A DNA stretch of 64,000 bases, from contig CAVTSO010000004.1 in the NCBI GenBank assembly GCA_963737445.1, positions 30,583 through 94,582 of the forward strand. The letters are read 5' to 3'. The notes beneath the pieces were generated by a model that had not been told where the DNA came from, searched no databases, and saw only the letters and a program-made list of their open reading frames with translations. This DNA is from JAICYJ01 sp963737445. GTDB taxonomy: Bacteria; Actinomycetota; Thermoleophilia; Gaiellales; JAICJC01. This document shows positions 49,931 to 58,864 of the stretch, in pieces (the first letter of the stretch is position 1; every line of letters starts with the position of its first letter). Position numbers and translations under genes: made by a program.

Positions 49931-51019
49931 GTGCATACGCGGCGAGACTTCCTGGCCTCGGCGGCTGCGCTGCTGGCCGGAGCTGGGTGCGTCGGGCGCG
50001 GCGGCTCCAGCGCCGAGACCTTCCCGGCAGATATCTTCCAGGGTTCCGACCAGACCCCCGAGAAGACCATGACCCTGGTCGGACGGCGTTCAGAGCTGCC
50101 GACGCAGGCGCTTTCCGACTTCCAGATCCGCACCGGTGTCACCGTCACCACCGAGTCGGCGGGCGGCGACGACACGCTGCTGCTGCGGCTGGCGGCGGGT
50201 GGATACGGCGAGTTCGACGTGGTCATCGTCAGCGGTGACACGCTCGCCTACCTGGTCGAGTCGGGACAGGTGGAGCCGCTCGCCCGCAAGCTGATCCCGA
50301 ACCTGTCGGCGCTGCGCACGCCCTTCGACGACTCGCCGGACGACAACGGGCTGCGCCACGACGTGCCCGCGTCCTACGACATCGTCGGGGTGGCCGTCAG
50401 CCCCGTCGCGCTGATCGAGTCGGAGAGCTGGACTGCGCTGTTTTCGCTGGCCGAGCGCCATCCCGCCCGCGTGGTCGTCCCCGACGACGCCGACGACGTG
50501 ATCGGCGCCGTCCTGGTCTCGCTCGGCCATGCCTGGGACAGCGATTCCAACAGCGATCTGGACGACGCCGCCGCCAGGCTGGGCGAGCTGTTCCCGGCAC
50601 TGCGCGTGCTCGGCCGCCGTCCCGGCGGAAGGCGGCCGGTCTCGCCCAGCACGCCGCTCGCCCTGCTCACCCGTGCCCACAACTTCCAGCGCGCGTCGAG
50701 CGACCTGCGCTTCTTCGTTCCCAGCGAGGGCTCGGCACTGGACGTGCGAAGCTACTGCATCCCCATCTACGCCCCGCACCCGGTGGCCGCGCACGCGTGG
50801 CTGAACGAGTGGCTCGAGCCGAGCGTCGAGGCGGGCGCCGTGGCCGAGCTGCGGCTACCCGTTCCGCTCGAGCAGGCGCGGCCGCTGATCGATCCGACGC
50901 TGGCTGCGAACCCGGCCATCTGCCCGCCGCTGCCCGTACTGGCCCTCAGCATCGAGCCCTCGATCTCGGAACAGGGGCAGCAGCGGCGTGACCAGATCTG
51001 GGCGGAGCTGACCGGGTGA
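49931..51019 (+). CDS. Tat-exported spermidine/putrescine-type substrate-binding protein
   Basis: 362 residues from a GTG reading MHTRRDFLASAAALLAGAGC, a twin-arginine signal (RRDFL) ending in a possible lipobox Cys20. The mature part is a class II periplasmic-binding fold: LPTQALSDFQIRTGVTVTTE, EFDVVIVSGDTLAYLVESGQ and HDVPASYDIVGVAVSPVALI are PotD-like. No ABC permease is encoded nearby. It precedes a small secreted protein with a GTGA overlap, so the two form an operon. Confidence 0.85.
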   Translation: MHTRRDFLASAAALLAGAGCVGRGGSSAETFPADIFQGSDQTPEKTMTLVGRRSELPTQALSDFQIRTGVTVTTESAGGDDTLLLRLAAGGYGEFDVVIVSGDTLAYLVESGQVEPLARKLIPNLSALRTPFDDSPDDNGLRHDVPASYDIVGVAVSPVALIESESWTALFSLAERHPARVVVPDDADDVIGAVLVSLGHAWDSDSNSDLDDAAARLGELFPALRVLGRRPGGRRPVSPSTPLALLTRAHNFQRASSDLRFFVPSEGSALDVRSYCIPIYAPHPVAAHAWLNEWLEPSVEAGAVAELRLPVPLEQARPLIDPTLAANPAICPPLPVLALSIEPSISEQGQQRRDQIWAELTG

Positions 51020-51381
51020 CGGCGCCGCTGGTGTGGCTGCTGTTGTCGGCGCTGGCGGTGATGGCGCCTCCCGCCCCGACCGGGCCGACCGCCTGGCAGG
51101 GGGCGCCGCCGGTGGTGGTGGCGCGGCCGTCGCAGCCCGCCTCCGGACACTTGATGCAGGTGCTGGTGGCCCAGCTTCCCAAGGGCGCGCGCGACGTCGA
51201 GGTGGTGGCCGCTCCGCAGCGAGTGCCGGCGCGCCTCGTGAAGCCCGGCATCCGGCGTGCGCAGCTGGTGGCACCGGCGCCGGGGCCGCTCACGCTCACC
51301 GTCGAGTTCACGCGACACGGCCACCGCTACGAGGTCGCCGGCGGCGTGATCTTCGTGACCGTCGGTACCAGCGTCCAGTAG
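51016..51381 (+). CDS. small secreted protein, unknown
   Basis: 121 residues with a Sec-type signal (APLVWLLLSALAVMAPPAP). The mature part (MQVLVAQLPKGARDVEVVAA then RLVKPGIRRAQLVAPAPGPL) looks beta-rich, perhaps Ig-like. Coupled by GTGA to the PotD-like gene and so perhaps its extracellular partner. No family recognised. Confidence 0.65.
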   Translation: MTAPLVWLLLSALAVMAPPAPTGPTAWQGAPPVVVARPSQPASGHLMQVLVAQLPKGARDVEVVAAPQRVPARLVKPGIRRAQLVAPAPGPLTLTVEFTRHGHRYEVAGGVIFVTVGTSVQ

Positions 51382-51388
51382 ACTCTTC

Positions 51389-51734
51389 ATGCCGATCAGG
51401 CAGCCGCGGCGCGCAAGCGTCGAGGAAAGTCGGGACACCACAGGGCAACGGTGCCGGGTAACTCCCGGACGGGGAAACCCGCTGGATAGCGCAACAGAGA
51501 GGAGACCGCCCACCGGCGTCGCACGTGAACGCCGAGGCAAGGGTGAAACGGTGGTGTAAGAGACCACCAGCGTCCCCGGAGACGGGGGCGGCTAGGCAAG
51601 CCCCACCGGGTGCAACGCCAATCGGAGCGATGACGCGGCCCGCCGAGCTCCAGGTAGGCGGCAACGAGCCGGCCGGAGACGACCGGCCCAGATGGATGGC
51701 TGCCCCAGACAGAATCCCGCTTAGAGATCGGCTA
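51389..51734 (+). ncRNA. rnpB: RNase P RNA, bacterial type A
   Basis: The universally conserved blocks are in order: GAGGAAAGTCGGGACACC (P4 5' part, ~51420), AGAGAGGAGACCGCC, GGTGAAACGGTGGTGTAAGA, CCCCACCGGGTGCAA and the P4 3' part ACAGAATCCCGCTTAGAG (51709-51726). The outer helix P1 pairs GCCGATC at 51391-51397 with GATCGGC at 51726-51732. Ends are estimated from P1. It processes tRNA 5' ends. Confidence 0.95.
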
Positions 51735-51736
51735 AA

Positions 51737-51763
51737 GGAAAGCCCTGCTTTGCAGGGCTTTCC
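51737..51763 (+). terminator. Terminator of rnpB
   Basis: A perfect 12-bp stem GGAAAGCCCTGC / GCAGGGCTTTCC with a 3-base loop follows P1 by two bases. A copy of this terminator with compensating base changes occurs at 63642-63669. Confidence 0.85.
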
Positions 51764-52002
51764 CACTTCTGGGAGCACGGCGGGCGTCACCGAGGCATCA
51801 CCACAACGGCTCCGACGGCCATTTCAGGCTCGCAGGCGGCTGTGAGAACGGCCTGGTTGCGCGGAAAGCATTCTTGGCCGCAGTGCCGGGTGTAAGACGT
51901 TTGCTTACGCGCTGGGCGATCAGGAGACCGGTTCCTCCAGGCTTGATGACCGGCGGCGATTGAGGGAAGCGATTACTCCACAGGGAGGCGCATCCAGAGC
52001 TG

Positions 52003-52048
52003 TTGGATCGCAACCAGGGGGCCGGCGGTTCGATTCCGCCTAGCTCCA
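52003..52048 (+). other. tRNA-like 3' half (T arm and acceptor 3' strand), possible attachment-site scar
   Basis: TTGGATCGCAACCAGG fits an anticodon stem-loop with a CGC (Ala) anticodon. GGCGGTTCGATTCCGCC at 52024-52040 is a perfect T arm, and TAGCTCCA at 52041-52048 looks like an acceptor 3' strand with discriminator. No matching 5' acceptor (GGAGCTA) or clear D arm exists upstream, so this is not a complete tRNA gene. Fragments like this are left by integrases that use tRNA 3' ends. The rest of 52049-52303 holds no feature I can name. Confidence 0.45.
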
Positions 52049-52303
52049 TGCCCCGATAAGGCGCTTGGTGATGCGAAAACTGCGGGGCTTTGTGTGGTTG
52101 GCGGATATCGCGCTCGTCGTCGTCGCGTCCACTCGATTGGACGCGTCGCAGTCGTAGCTGCGGCTGGTGGCGCAGCCGTGGTCTGGTGACATCTTGGGAT
52201 CATCCCAGGGGGTCCCGTAAGAGCCGCTCACGGAGCCTCAGCGCGTTGGCCCACGTCGGGGATCGGTCCGCACGTTGAGCAGGTCCCAACCACCTGCACG
52301 CTG

Positions 52304-54382
52304 TCAGGGGCTCGAGCGTCGAGACTTGACGAGGGCGCGTGAGGGCCACCAGATTCGTGCGTCGAGGTCGAGTACGAGTGCGGGGACGAGGACGCTTCGC
52401 ACGAGGGTGGTGTCGATCAGTACGCCGAGGGCGACGACGAAGCCGATCTCGGTGAGTGCGACGAGTGGGAGCACGCCGAGTACGAGGAAGGTGCCGGCGA
52501 GCACGATGCCTGCTGAGGTGATGACGCCGCCGGTGACGGCGAGGCCTCGCAGCATGCCTTCTCGGGTGCCGTGGTGTGGTGTTTCTTCGCGGACGCGGGC
52601 CATCAGGAAGATGTTGTAGTCGACTCCGAGCGCGACCAGGAAGAGGAAGGCGAGTAGTGGGAAGGACGGGTCGGTGCCGGCGAACCCGAAGAGCTTGGTG
52701 AAGATCACGGAGCTTGCGCCCAGTGCGGCCAGGTATGAGACGACGACTGTTGCAACCAGGAGTACTGGTGCGACGAGGGCGCGGAGTAGGACGATCAGGA
52801 TCACGAGTACGACGGCCAGGATCAGCGGGACGAGCAGCTTGTTGTCGCGCGCGGAGGCGGCGCGGAGGTCGTGTTCCTCGGCTGTCGGCCCGCCGACGGT
52901 GACATCATGACCTCCGGCGTGCTTGACCGCGTCGCGGAGCGGCTCGATCACGTCGAAGGCGCTGGTCGAGTAGGGATCGGCCGTGAGCGTGACCGAGAGC
53001 TTCGTGCCTGGTGGTCCCTGCTCGGTGCGTGACGAGACCGCTGCGACGCCGGGGACGCCCGCCGCGGCTTTGGCGACGGCCGCGACGCGCGCGTTGTCGG
53101 GGACGATGACGACGGTGGGCGCGTTGGATCCGGCGGGGAAGGACTGCGAGATCAGTCGCTGCCCGCGCACGGCCTCGGGCTCTCCGCGGAACGAGTCCGC
53201 GGTGGTCAGGTCGGTGGAGAACGTCACCAGACCGGCCGCGAGAAGCAGGAGGATGGCGAGGCTGCCGATCCACGTCGCGCGCGGCCTCTGGGCGATGCGA
53301 TCGCCGAGCCGCCGCCAGCGGCCGTGCGTCGCGTCTGTCCCGGCGTCACCGGGGTGTGGCACGAACGGCCAGAAGGCGCGTCGCCCGCCGATCAAAAGCA
53401 GCGCCGGCAGCAGCGTCAGCGACGAGATCATCGCCAATCCCACCCCGACTGCGGACAAGGGGCCTAGTCCGGCGGTGGAGTTGACCTCTGCGAGCGTCAC
53501 GACCAGCAGTCCTGCGATGACGGTTCCGGCGGAGGCGACGATCGCGGGCGCTGCGCCGGCGAGCGCGAGGCGCATCGCCTGGTAGCTGCTCTCGTTGCGG
53601 CGCAGCTCCTCGCGGTAGCGGGCGACCAGGAGCAGGGCGTAGTCGGTGCCCGCGCCGAACACCAGGATCAAGGCGATGCCCGCGGTCTGCCCGTTCACGG
53701 TCACTCCAGCCGTCGTCAGCGCGTAGCCGGCCGCCCGTAGCAGCTGCTCGGCGGCCACCACCGAGAGGATCGGGATGATCCAAAACACCGGGCTGCGATA
53801 GATCAGCACCAGCAGCATCAGCACCAGCAGTAGCGCGGCGGCGAACAGGGTGGTGTTGATGCCGTTGAACACCTTGATGGCGTCGGTCGAGTACCCGGCC
53901 GGACCCGACACCTCGACTTGAAGGCCGTCGCTGCGCTCGGCGTGCGCGCGGGCGCGGATCTCATCCACTGCCGAGGTCAATGCGTCGGCGTCGCCCGATA
54001 CGGCCAGCGGGGTGACCACAAGCAGGGATGTCCCATCTCTGGATGGCAGCGGCGGTGATGTCTGGCGGGAGTGCGCAACCGGGTCTGAGTTCAGCTTGTC
54101 GGCGAATGCGGCGATCGCCTGGCGATCGGCTGCCGTCAGGCCGCCGTCGCGGTGGACCACTGTCACGGCGGGTGTTTCGGCTCCCGAGGGGAACTGGCGT
54201 TGCTGGTCGAGCGAGCGCACCGACTCTGCACCAGCGGGAAGGAACGCGGATGGGTCGTTCTGTTGGGCGTTTTGGAACTTGGTGCCCAGCGGCGCGGCGA
54301 GGGCGATCAGGGCGAGCGCTACCCCGAACACCAGCCAGCGGCGACGGCGACCGACCGAGAGCGCACACAGAAACGACGTCAC
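52304..54382 (-). CDS. MMPL-family RND transporter
   Basis: 692 residues with 12 membrane helices in two six-helix halves separated by extracytoplasmic domains. Helix regions such as GQTAGIALILVFGAGTDYAL then LLVARYREEL and FPLLAFLFLVALGVDYNIFL then MARVREE carry the GxDY motifs of MmpL proton-relay sites. It would export lipids or hydrophobic compounds by proton motive force. The GTG start overlaps the stop of the upstream gene's restored frame by four bases (GTGA), showing that the two were translated together. Confidence 0.93.
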   Translation of the reverse strand: MTSFLCALSVGRRRRWLVFGVALALIALAAPLGTKFQNAQQNDPSAFLPAGAESVRSLDQQRQFPSGAETPAVTVVHRDGGLTAADRQAIAAFADKLNSDPVAHSRQTSPPLPSRDGTSLLVVTPLAVSGDADALTSAVDEIRARAHAERSDGLQVEVSGPAGYSTDAIKVFNGINTTLFAAALLLVLMLLVLIYRSPVFWIIPILSVVAAEQLLRAAGYALTTAGVTVNGQTAGIALILVFGAGTDYALLLVARYREELRRNESSYQAMRLALAGAAPAIVASAGTVIAGLLVVTLAEVNSTAGLGPLSAVGVGLAMISSLTLLPALLLIGGRRAFWPFVPHPGDAGTDATHGRWRRLGDRIAQRPRATWIGSLAILLLLAAGLVTFSTDLTTADSFRGEPEAVRGQRLISQSFPAGSNAPTVVIVPDNARVAAVAKAAAGVPGVAAVSSRTEQGPPGTKLSVTLTADPYSTSAFDVIEPLRDAVKHAGGHDVTVGGPTAEEHDLRAASARDNKLLVPLILAVVLVILIVLLRALVAPVLLVATVVVSYLAALGASSVIFTKLFGFAGTDPSFPLLAFLFLVALGVDYNIFLMARVREETPHHGTREGMLRGLAVTGGVITSAGIVLAGTFLVLGVLPLVALTEIGFVVALGVLIDTTLVRSVLVPALVLDLDARIWWPSRALVKSRRSSP

Positions 54383-55283
54383 GTCGGCAGCTCGCTGGGA
54401 TCGCGGGGTTGTGCGGCGGTGATGGCGGCCTGGGCGGCGGTGTCAAAGCTCGTCAGCGCAAACGGCACCAGGGAGTGCAGGCGCTTGTCGTGGGCGATCG
54501 TCGGGTTGCGCAGGCCGTCGATCAGTGGTCGGGCAACGCCGGCCTGGACCGGGGTGACGAGCCGCAGCCAGAGGGAGGAGAGCCGGGGGTGAGGAAGGGC
54601 ACCTCGATGATGATCGGGTGGCGGTGGCGGATGCGGGCGATGCGTTCGATCATCTGGCGGTAGGTCATGACCTCTGGGCCGCCCGCCTCATAGGTCTGGC
54701 CGATCGCTTCGGGGTTCCCGCAGACTCCGGCGATGTAGCGGGCGATGTCGGTGATGGCGATCGGCTGTGTCGGCGTCGACACCCAGCGCGGGCAGACCAT
54801 TCCCGGCAGCCGGTCGACTAGCGCGAGGATGGTGTCGAACGCGGCGCTTCCGGGCCCGACCACCATGCCGGCGCGGATCGTGGTCACCGGAACGCTGCCT
54901 GAGGCGAGGTGACGCTCGGTGTCGCGGCGGCTCTGGAGATGTTCGGAGAGCTCGTCGGATTCGTCTCCCAGGCCGCCCAGGTAGACGATCTGGCGGACGT
55001 GCTGAGCCGCTGCTGCTCGTGCGACGATCGACGCTGCTTGGCGGTCGCGAGCGGCGAAGTGGGCTTGGCCGAGAGAGTGGACGAGGTACACCACGACGTC
55101 GACGCCCTCGAGGGCTCGATGGACGCTGGTGGGGTTGGTCACCTCCGCGGTGACCCAGCGGACGTCGGTGCCACCTTCGGTGTGCGCCCGGCGGGAGACC
55201 GCAATCACTTCGTGCTCGCCTGCGAGAATCGGGAGGAGTGCCGATCCGACCGTGCCCGACGCGCCGAGGACGGCGATTCTCAT
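54379..55283 (-). CDS. NAD(P)-binding SDR-like protein with a one-base frameshift near its C-terminus
   Basis: From the ATG at 55283: IAVLGASGTVGSALLPILAG (GxxGxxG dinucleotide site), VVYLVHSLGQAHFAARDRQA and GMVVGPGSAAFDTILALVDR are typical of DUF2867-type/NmrA-like proteins in LitR clusters. The frame stops at 54522, but one base more in the C run near 54590 would extend it to a good C-terminus (RLSSLWLRLVTPVQAGVARP then LIDGLRNPTIAHDKRLHSLV) ending at 54379, overlapping the MMPL start (GTGA). That overlap argues that the long form was the original. Confidence 0.78.
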
Positions 55284-55688
55284 GATGTTACCCGGTCGAT
55301 CAGGCGGTGAAAGTAGCGTCGGCTGACCCGAGCGTGGATGCGTACCTGGACTTGGTCGTACAGCTCGCCGGTCCACGCCGGCGCTCCGGGGCGCGCCGCG
55401 AGGGTGGGGTGGTAGCCGGCGATAGCTGACCGCAGTTCGACACGATCGGCGACATCGCGCATCGAGAGGGTGATCGATCCGGCGGCGCGGCGCGCGAGCA
55501 GGCCTCCGGTGATCGGGTAGGTCGTCGATACAGCGTCCGTCGTTACGGAGACCTGCGGCGTTCCGAAGCGCAGGAGCGTCGGTCCGAAGCGGTGCGACGC
55601 GCAGCTCCAGCCCGCTACTGCGGCTGCGCGTTCGCACCAGCCCCCGAGTCAGACCTTCCACCTCGCGCCAGTACGCTGCTCCCAGCAT
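55280..55688 (-). pseudogene. hypothetical protein of the LitR cluster, frameshifted
   Basis: Begins at the ATG at 55688 (GGAGAAGG upstream) with LGAAYWREVEGLTRGLVRTR, and after a shift near 55590 continues RFGPTLLRFGTPQVSVTTDA, YPITGGLLARRAAGSITLSM then RDVADRVELRSAIAGYHPTL, ending with RRYFHRLIDRVTS-stop. The stop overlaps the next ATG (ATGA). It is a ~135-residue protein often next to the NAD(P)-binding gene in light-regulated clusters; function unknown. Confidence 0.6.
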
Positions 55689-55820
55689 CCTCGCACCTTC
55701 TCCAGTCCGCTTGACGACTGGCCGCGGGGCGACCATCCGTTGTGTCGATTCGATCGCGCCGTCGCTTCGCCGCCGGTGCGACGACGACCACAGGCCCGTC
55801 TCTATGCGGCTGGGGTCGGG

Positions 55821-56313
55821 TCATCGCCATACCCAGACCAGCGCGGCGAGTGCGTACACGAAGCGCATACGCGGCGGTCAGTGCCTATCACGATCGAGGC
55901 CGGGGTGGTTCTGACCGTGAAGCCGGTGGAGCGCAAGAACTGGATCTTGACGAGCTCGCCGCAGATCATCAGCACCGCGAATGCAGTCAGGAGCCGGCCA
56001 GGGCCGGCCGTCGTGAGCAGGCTCGCAAGCAGCGCCAGGTGGGCGAGGTTGTTGAAGCAGACGAATACCATCGCGACGATTTCGCGTTCCAGCAGCCGGT
56101 CTCCGATCGCCGCCAAGAGCCCGACGGTGGCGATGCCGATCAGCACCAGCTCGGCCACTCTGACCCGGCGAGGGGTCGACCATCCGGTAGAGATCGACGT
56201 TGCCACAGCGATATACGCGCAGAGGAACGCGAGGGACTTAACGCCGGTTTCGATCCAGCCCAGCGTGCCCCATCGGGCTGATGCCAGCGCGCGGTCCGAC
56301 GCGCGAAGCTCAT
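55821..56313 (-). pseudogene. four-helix membrane protein of the LitR cluster, frameshifted at both ends
   Basis: The start ATG (56313) overlaps the LitR stop. After a shift: GTLGWIETGVKSLAFLCAYI, VRVAELVLIGIATVGLLAAI, VAMVFVCFNNLAHLALLASL and LLTAFAVLMICGELVKIQFL make four membrane helices. Near the end another shift gives FVYALAALVWVWR-stop at 55821. Both breaks are single-base. Function unknown. Confidence 0.6.
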
Positions 56314-57213
56314 CGGAAGTCCGCAGCGACTCGAGCGGCGGCGGTGACGGGATCGACGTCGAGGAGCGTGGCACCGAGCTCGTCGGCGACCTTCCGCGTC
56401 GCCCCTCTTCCCGCAACAGCGATCGGCACCGTAGCGGTTCGAATCTCGCCGGCGAGGGCTCGTAGGCGCGATGGCCTGGTCGCTGCCAGCACGATGATGT
56501 TTGGTGCCAGCTGAGCCTGCGGCTTCGATCAGGGTCGATTGTGGGGTGTCGGCGCCCAGGTAGGTGATGCGCCAGCCGTGGCCGCGCAGAGCGATCCCAA
56601 AGCAGATCAGGCCGAGGTCGTGAAGTTCGCCGCTCGGGCATGCCAATAGGGCGCGGGGGCCGCTACCGCCGTCCCAGCCGCGGGCAAGTCCCAACAGGCG
56701 GCCGCGGATCAGGCTGGTCGCGAAATGCTCCTCGGCGATGGTCGCGCTCCCGTCGGCCCAGCGCTCGCCGAGGTCGACCAGATAGGGCACGATCACCTCG
56801 GAGATCACGGTTGTGACGCCCAGGTCGGCGAGCAGGCGATCGAGCACGGCGTTCGCGCCGACATCGTCGAACCTCGCCAGCGTCTGGGTGAGACGCAAGC
56901 GGTTCTCCTCGATCGCGTCCTCTGCGGGTCTGGGATCGGTGGCCGAAAATGTGGGCGCGTCTCCGGCCGGTGTGGAGAGCACTGCTTCGGCCGCCTGGCG
57001 AGCTGACACGCCGGCTGCCAGCAGCTCTTGCATCGCTCGTACCCGGCGCTCGTCCTCCGCCCCGTACAGGCGAAAGCCTCCGGCGCTGCGCTGCGGTTGG
57101 AGCAGCCCGTAGCGGCGTTCCCATGCTCGCAGCAGCGTGGGCGACTCGCCGACGCGGTCGCTGAGCTCGCCGATGCGGACACGAGGCGCCGGTTCAGGAA
57201 GGGGCGTGGCCAT
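56310..57213 (-). pseudogene. LitR/CarH-type MerR regulator with B12-binding light sensor, one-base frameshift
   Basis: From the ATG at 57213: the MerR winged helix is RIGELSDRVGESPTLLRAWE then RRYGLLQPQRSAGGFRLYGA. The B12-capping four-helix domain has ERWADGSATIAEEHFATSLI (the Wx9EH motif of adenosylcobalamin photoreceptors). The cobalamin-binding domain begins SGELHDLGLICFGIALRGHG (HxxxG). One inserted G near 56511 shifts the frame; the true continuation NIIVLAATRPSRLRALAGEI then IAVAGRGATRKVADELGATL stops at 56310. Such proteins repress light-response genes in the dark. Broken or mis-sequenced. Confidence 0.82.
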
Positions 57214-57221
57214 CAACCACA

Positions 57222-57275
57222 GAGTATACACACACTCTACAGAATCTTGACAAGATTGAGATAACCCTGTACAGT
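57222..57275. promoter_or_regulatory. Divergent promoters sharing a palindromic -35 region between LitR and the secreted-protein gene
   Basis: Rightward: TTGACA 57247-57252, 17 bp, TACAGT 57270-57275. Leftward: TTGTCA on the other strand of the same site and TATACT about 19 bp on, just before the LitR start. The common element ATCTTGACAAGAT is a 13-bp palindrome, so one bound dimer could block both promoters. The flanking AGAGTATACACACACTCT is a second imperfect repeat. Confidence 0.75.
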
Positions 57276-57328
57276 CCACCTCGCTCAGGTCAAGTGTTTG
57301 TCCAAAGTACGTCTAAGGGGGTTTCTCG

Positions 57329-57937
57329 ATGACTCGCAAGCTTCGATGGCTGGTGCCGTTCCTGGCACTGGCCGCCACGATGGTGGCCGGCACGGCCAGC
57401 GCCGCTGCCGCGCCGACGGTGCAGCTGGACGGTGTTCGCACCACCCTGTGGACTGATCCGGCCACCACCAAGGTGCTGCTGGCAAACAAGATCGTGCCGC
57501 TACCCACCAGAGGCACCTGCGTCGACGTGAAGTGGACGCCGCAGGGCCCGTCGGTTGGCTACGGCTTCCCGATCCGCAGCGGCCGGGTCGACGCGGCCAC
57601 CCTGGCCGGCCACATCAACCACACCGGCGGCCTCAGGTTCGTCAACCTCGCCAACGGCAAGCAGTTGTCGCTGACGAGCTTCCGGATCGTGATCGGCGCG
57701 CATCCGCATCTGACCGCCATCGTCAACGGCGACCCGAAGGTGCGGGTATCGATCCTGCGCCTCGACCTGTCCAAGGCGACGGTCTCCAAGCCGCTGCCCT
57801 ACGTCCGGGTCGGAAACGTCGGCGCCTACCTGAACTCGACCGCCGCCGGCGCACTGAACAGCGCCCTCGGCGTCTCGTTCTTCGCACCCGGCATCAAGCT
57901 GGGCACGGCGTACGTCAACGCGCACGTCGCCGGCTAA
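57329..57937 (+). CDS. secreted beta-rich protein (HtaA-like)
   Basis: 202 residues with a clear signal peptide (LVPFLALAATMVAGTASAAA). The mature part GPSVGYGFPIRSGRVDAATL, GHINHTGGLRFVNLANGKQL and LSLTSFRIVIGAHPHLTAIV resembles the HtaA/cell-surface haem-binding domains or related beta-rich secreted proteins of actinobacteria ('G.I.H.GGL...NG..L.L..F.I'). It is the first gene under the divergent promoter of the LitR pair and so possibly light- or oxidative-stress-responsive. Confidence 0.65.
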   Translation: MTRKLRWLVPFLALAATMVAGTASAAAAPTVQLDGVRTTLWTDPATTKVLLANKIVPLPTRGTCVDVKWTPQGPSVGYGFPIRSGRVDAATLAGHINHTGGLRFVNLANGKQLSLTSFRIVIGAHPHLTAIVNGDPKVRVSILRLDLSKATVSKPLPYVRVGNVGAYLNSTAAGALNSALGVSFFAPGIKLGTAYVNAHVAG

Positions 57938-58004
57938 TCCATCCACGGCGGGTGTCCGCGGACGTGACTGTCCGCAGACGCCCGCCATCCGACCAGGAGA
58001 CGAA

Positions 58005-58616
58005 GTGAGCGCTACAAGTCCCGCCATCACCGGCATGAGATCGATGACTCGGCTGCGACCCGTGGTGGACATCGACGCGGCCGAGAACGCCGCCCGACAC
58101 CTGCTCAATGCCCTGGGCGCAGACATCACCGACGAGTCGCTCGCAGACACCCCCGGTCGAATGGCGCGCATGTACGCTGAGATGCTCACCCCCGAGCCGT
58201 TCGATCTCACCACCTTCCCAAACGACGAGGGCTACGACGAGCTCGTGATCGCGCGCAACATCCCGTTCCACTCCCTCTGCGAACATCACCTGCTGCCATT
58301 TCACGGCGTCGCGCACGTCGCCTACCTGCCCGGCGAGCGGATCCTCGGACTGTCCAAGCTGGCCCGCGTCGTTGACCTCTTCGCGGCAGGACTGCAGGTC
58401 CAGGAACGACTCGCCCGGCAGGCGTCGAGCTGGCTGCAGGAGCACCTGGAGCCGCGCGGTGTCGGGGTTGTGCTTGAGGCGGAGCATCTCTGCATGAGCC
58501 TGCGCGGCGTCTCCAAGCCGGGGGTGACCACCGTCACCTCCGCCCTGCACGGCCTGATTCGAACCGACCCGCGCACACGGGACGAGTTCCTCGCCCTCAC
58601 ACGAGTCGGGCGATGA
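58005..58616 (+). CDS. folE: GTP cyclohydrolase I (FolE)
   Basis: 203 residues. The zinc site is complete: FHSLCEHHLLPFHG (Cys and first His) and AEHLCMSLRGVSKPGV (second Cys). Substrate residues include GLSKLARVVDLFAAGLQVQE and the end VTTVTSALHGLIRTDPRTRD. It converts GTP to 7,8-dihydroneopterin triphosphate, the entry to folate and pterin cofactors, including the MTHF antenna of photolyases. Within this cluster an extra copy for pterin supply is plausible. AGGAG precedes the GTG start. Confidence 0.95.
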   Translation: MSATSPAITGMRSMTRLRPVVDIDAAENAARHLLNALGADITDESLADTPGRMARMYAEMLTPEPFDLTTFPNDEGYDELVIARNIPFHSLCEHHLLPFHGVAHVAYLPGERILGLSKLARVVDLFAAGLQVQERLARQASSWLQEHLEPRGVGVVLEAEHLCMSLRGVSKPGVTTVTSALHGLIRTDPRTRDEFLALTRVGR

Positions 58617-58864
58617 TCCTCATCTCGAGGCTGCCCCCCGTTCTGATGGTGTCGTGCTCGATCCGATTCGCGCGCTGCGACGAAGACTCACGACCATCAA
58701 CGCTTCTGATCACACCTGTAGAAAGCGGCGCCGGGGCCGCGCGCGGTCGCCGCGACCGGCCCCTGGACGCGACCTGCTCTTTGGAGTACGCGCTGCTGGC
58801 GCGACCGCTGGTGGGGCGCTTGTTCGCCTTGCCGGATGAGCCGGTGTGCAGGGTGGAGTTGTGA
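58613..58864 (+). CDS. 83-residue ORF between folE and a membrane protein
   Basis: Starts at the ATG overlapping the folE stop and ends overlapping the next GTG, both by four bases, which argues that it is translated. The sequence (RFARCDEDSRPSTLLITPVE and TCSLEYALLARPLVGRLFAL) is not recognised and has odd composition, so a damaged gene remains possible. Confidence 0.5.
   Translation: MILISRLPPVLMVSCSIRFARCDEDSRPSTLLITPVESGAGAARGRRDRPLDATCSLEYALLARPLVGRLFALPDEPVCRVEL

Noticed and set aside
51960..52048. A complete tRNA (perhaps Ser or Ala) or the 3' end of tmRNA
   Set aside because: T arm and acceptor 3' strand are good, but no 5' acceptor partner or clear D arm exists, and no tmRNA tag frame or 5' end is visible; only a 3' half is supported.
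51798..52049. An 83-codon minus-strand frame starting MELGGIEPP
   Set aside because: Frames with this start are the usual artefact of reading a tRNA-like 3' end backwards; nothing else supports it.
54522..55736. A single 404-codon minus-strand protein
   Set aside because: Two different genes are joined by frame chance here; the NAD(P)-binding gene starts at 55283 and the part upstream is the wrong frame of a separate gene.
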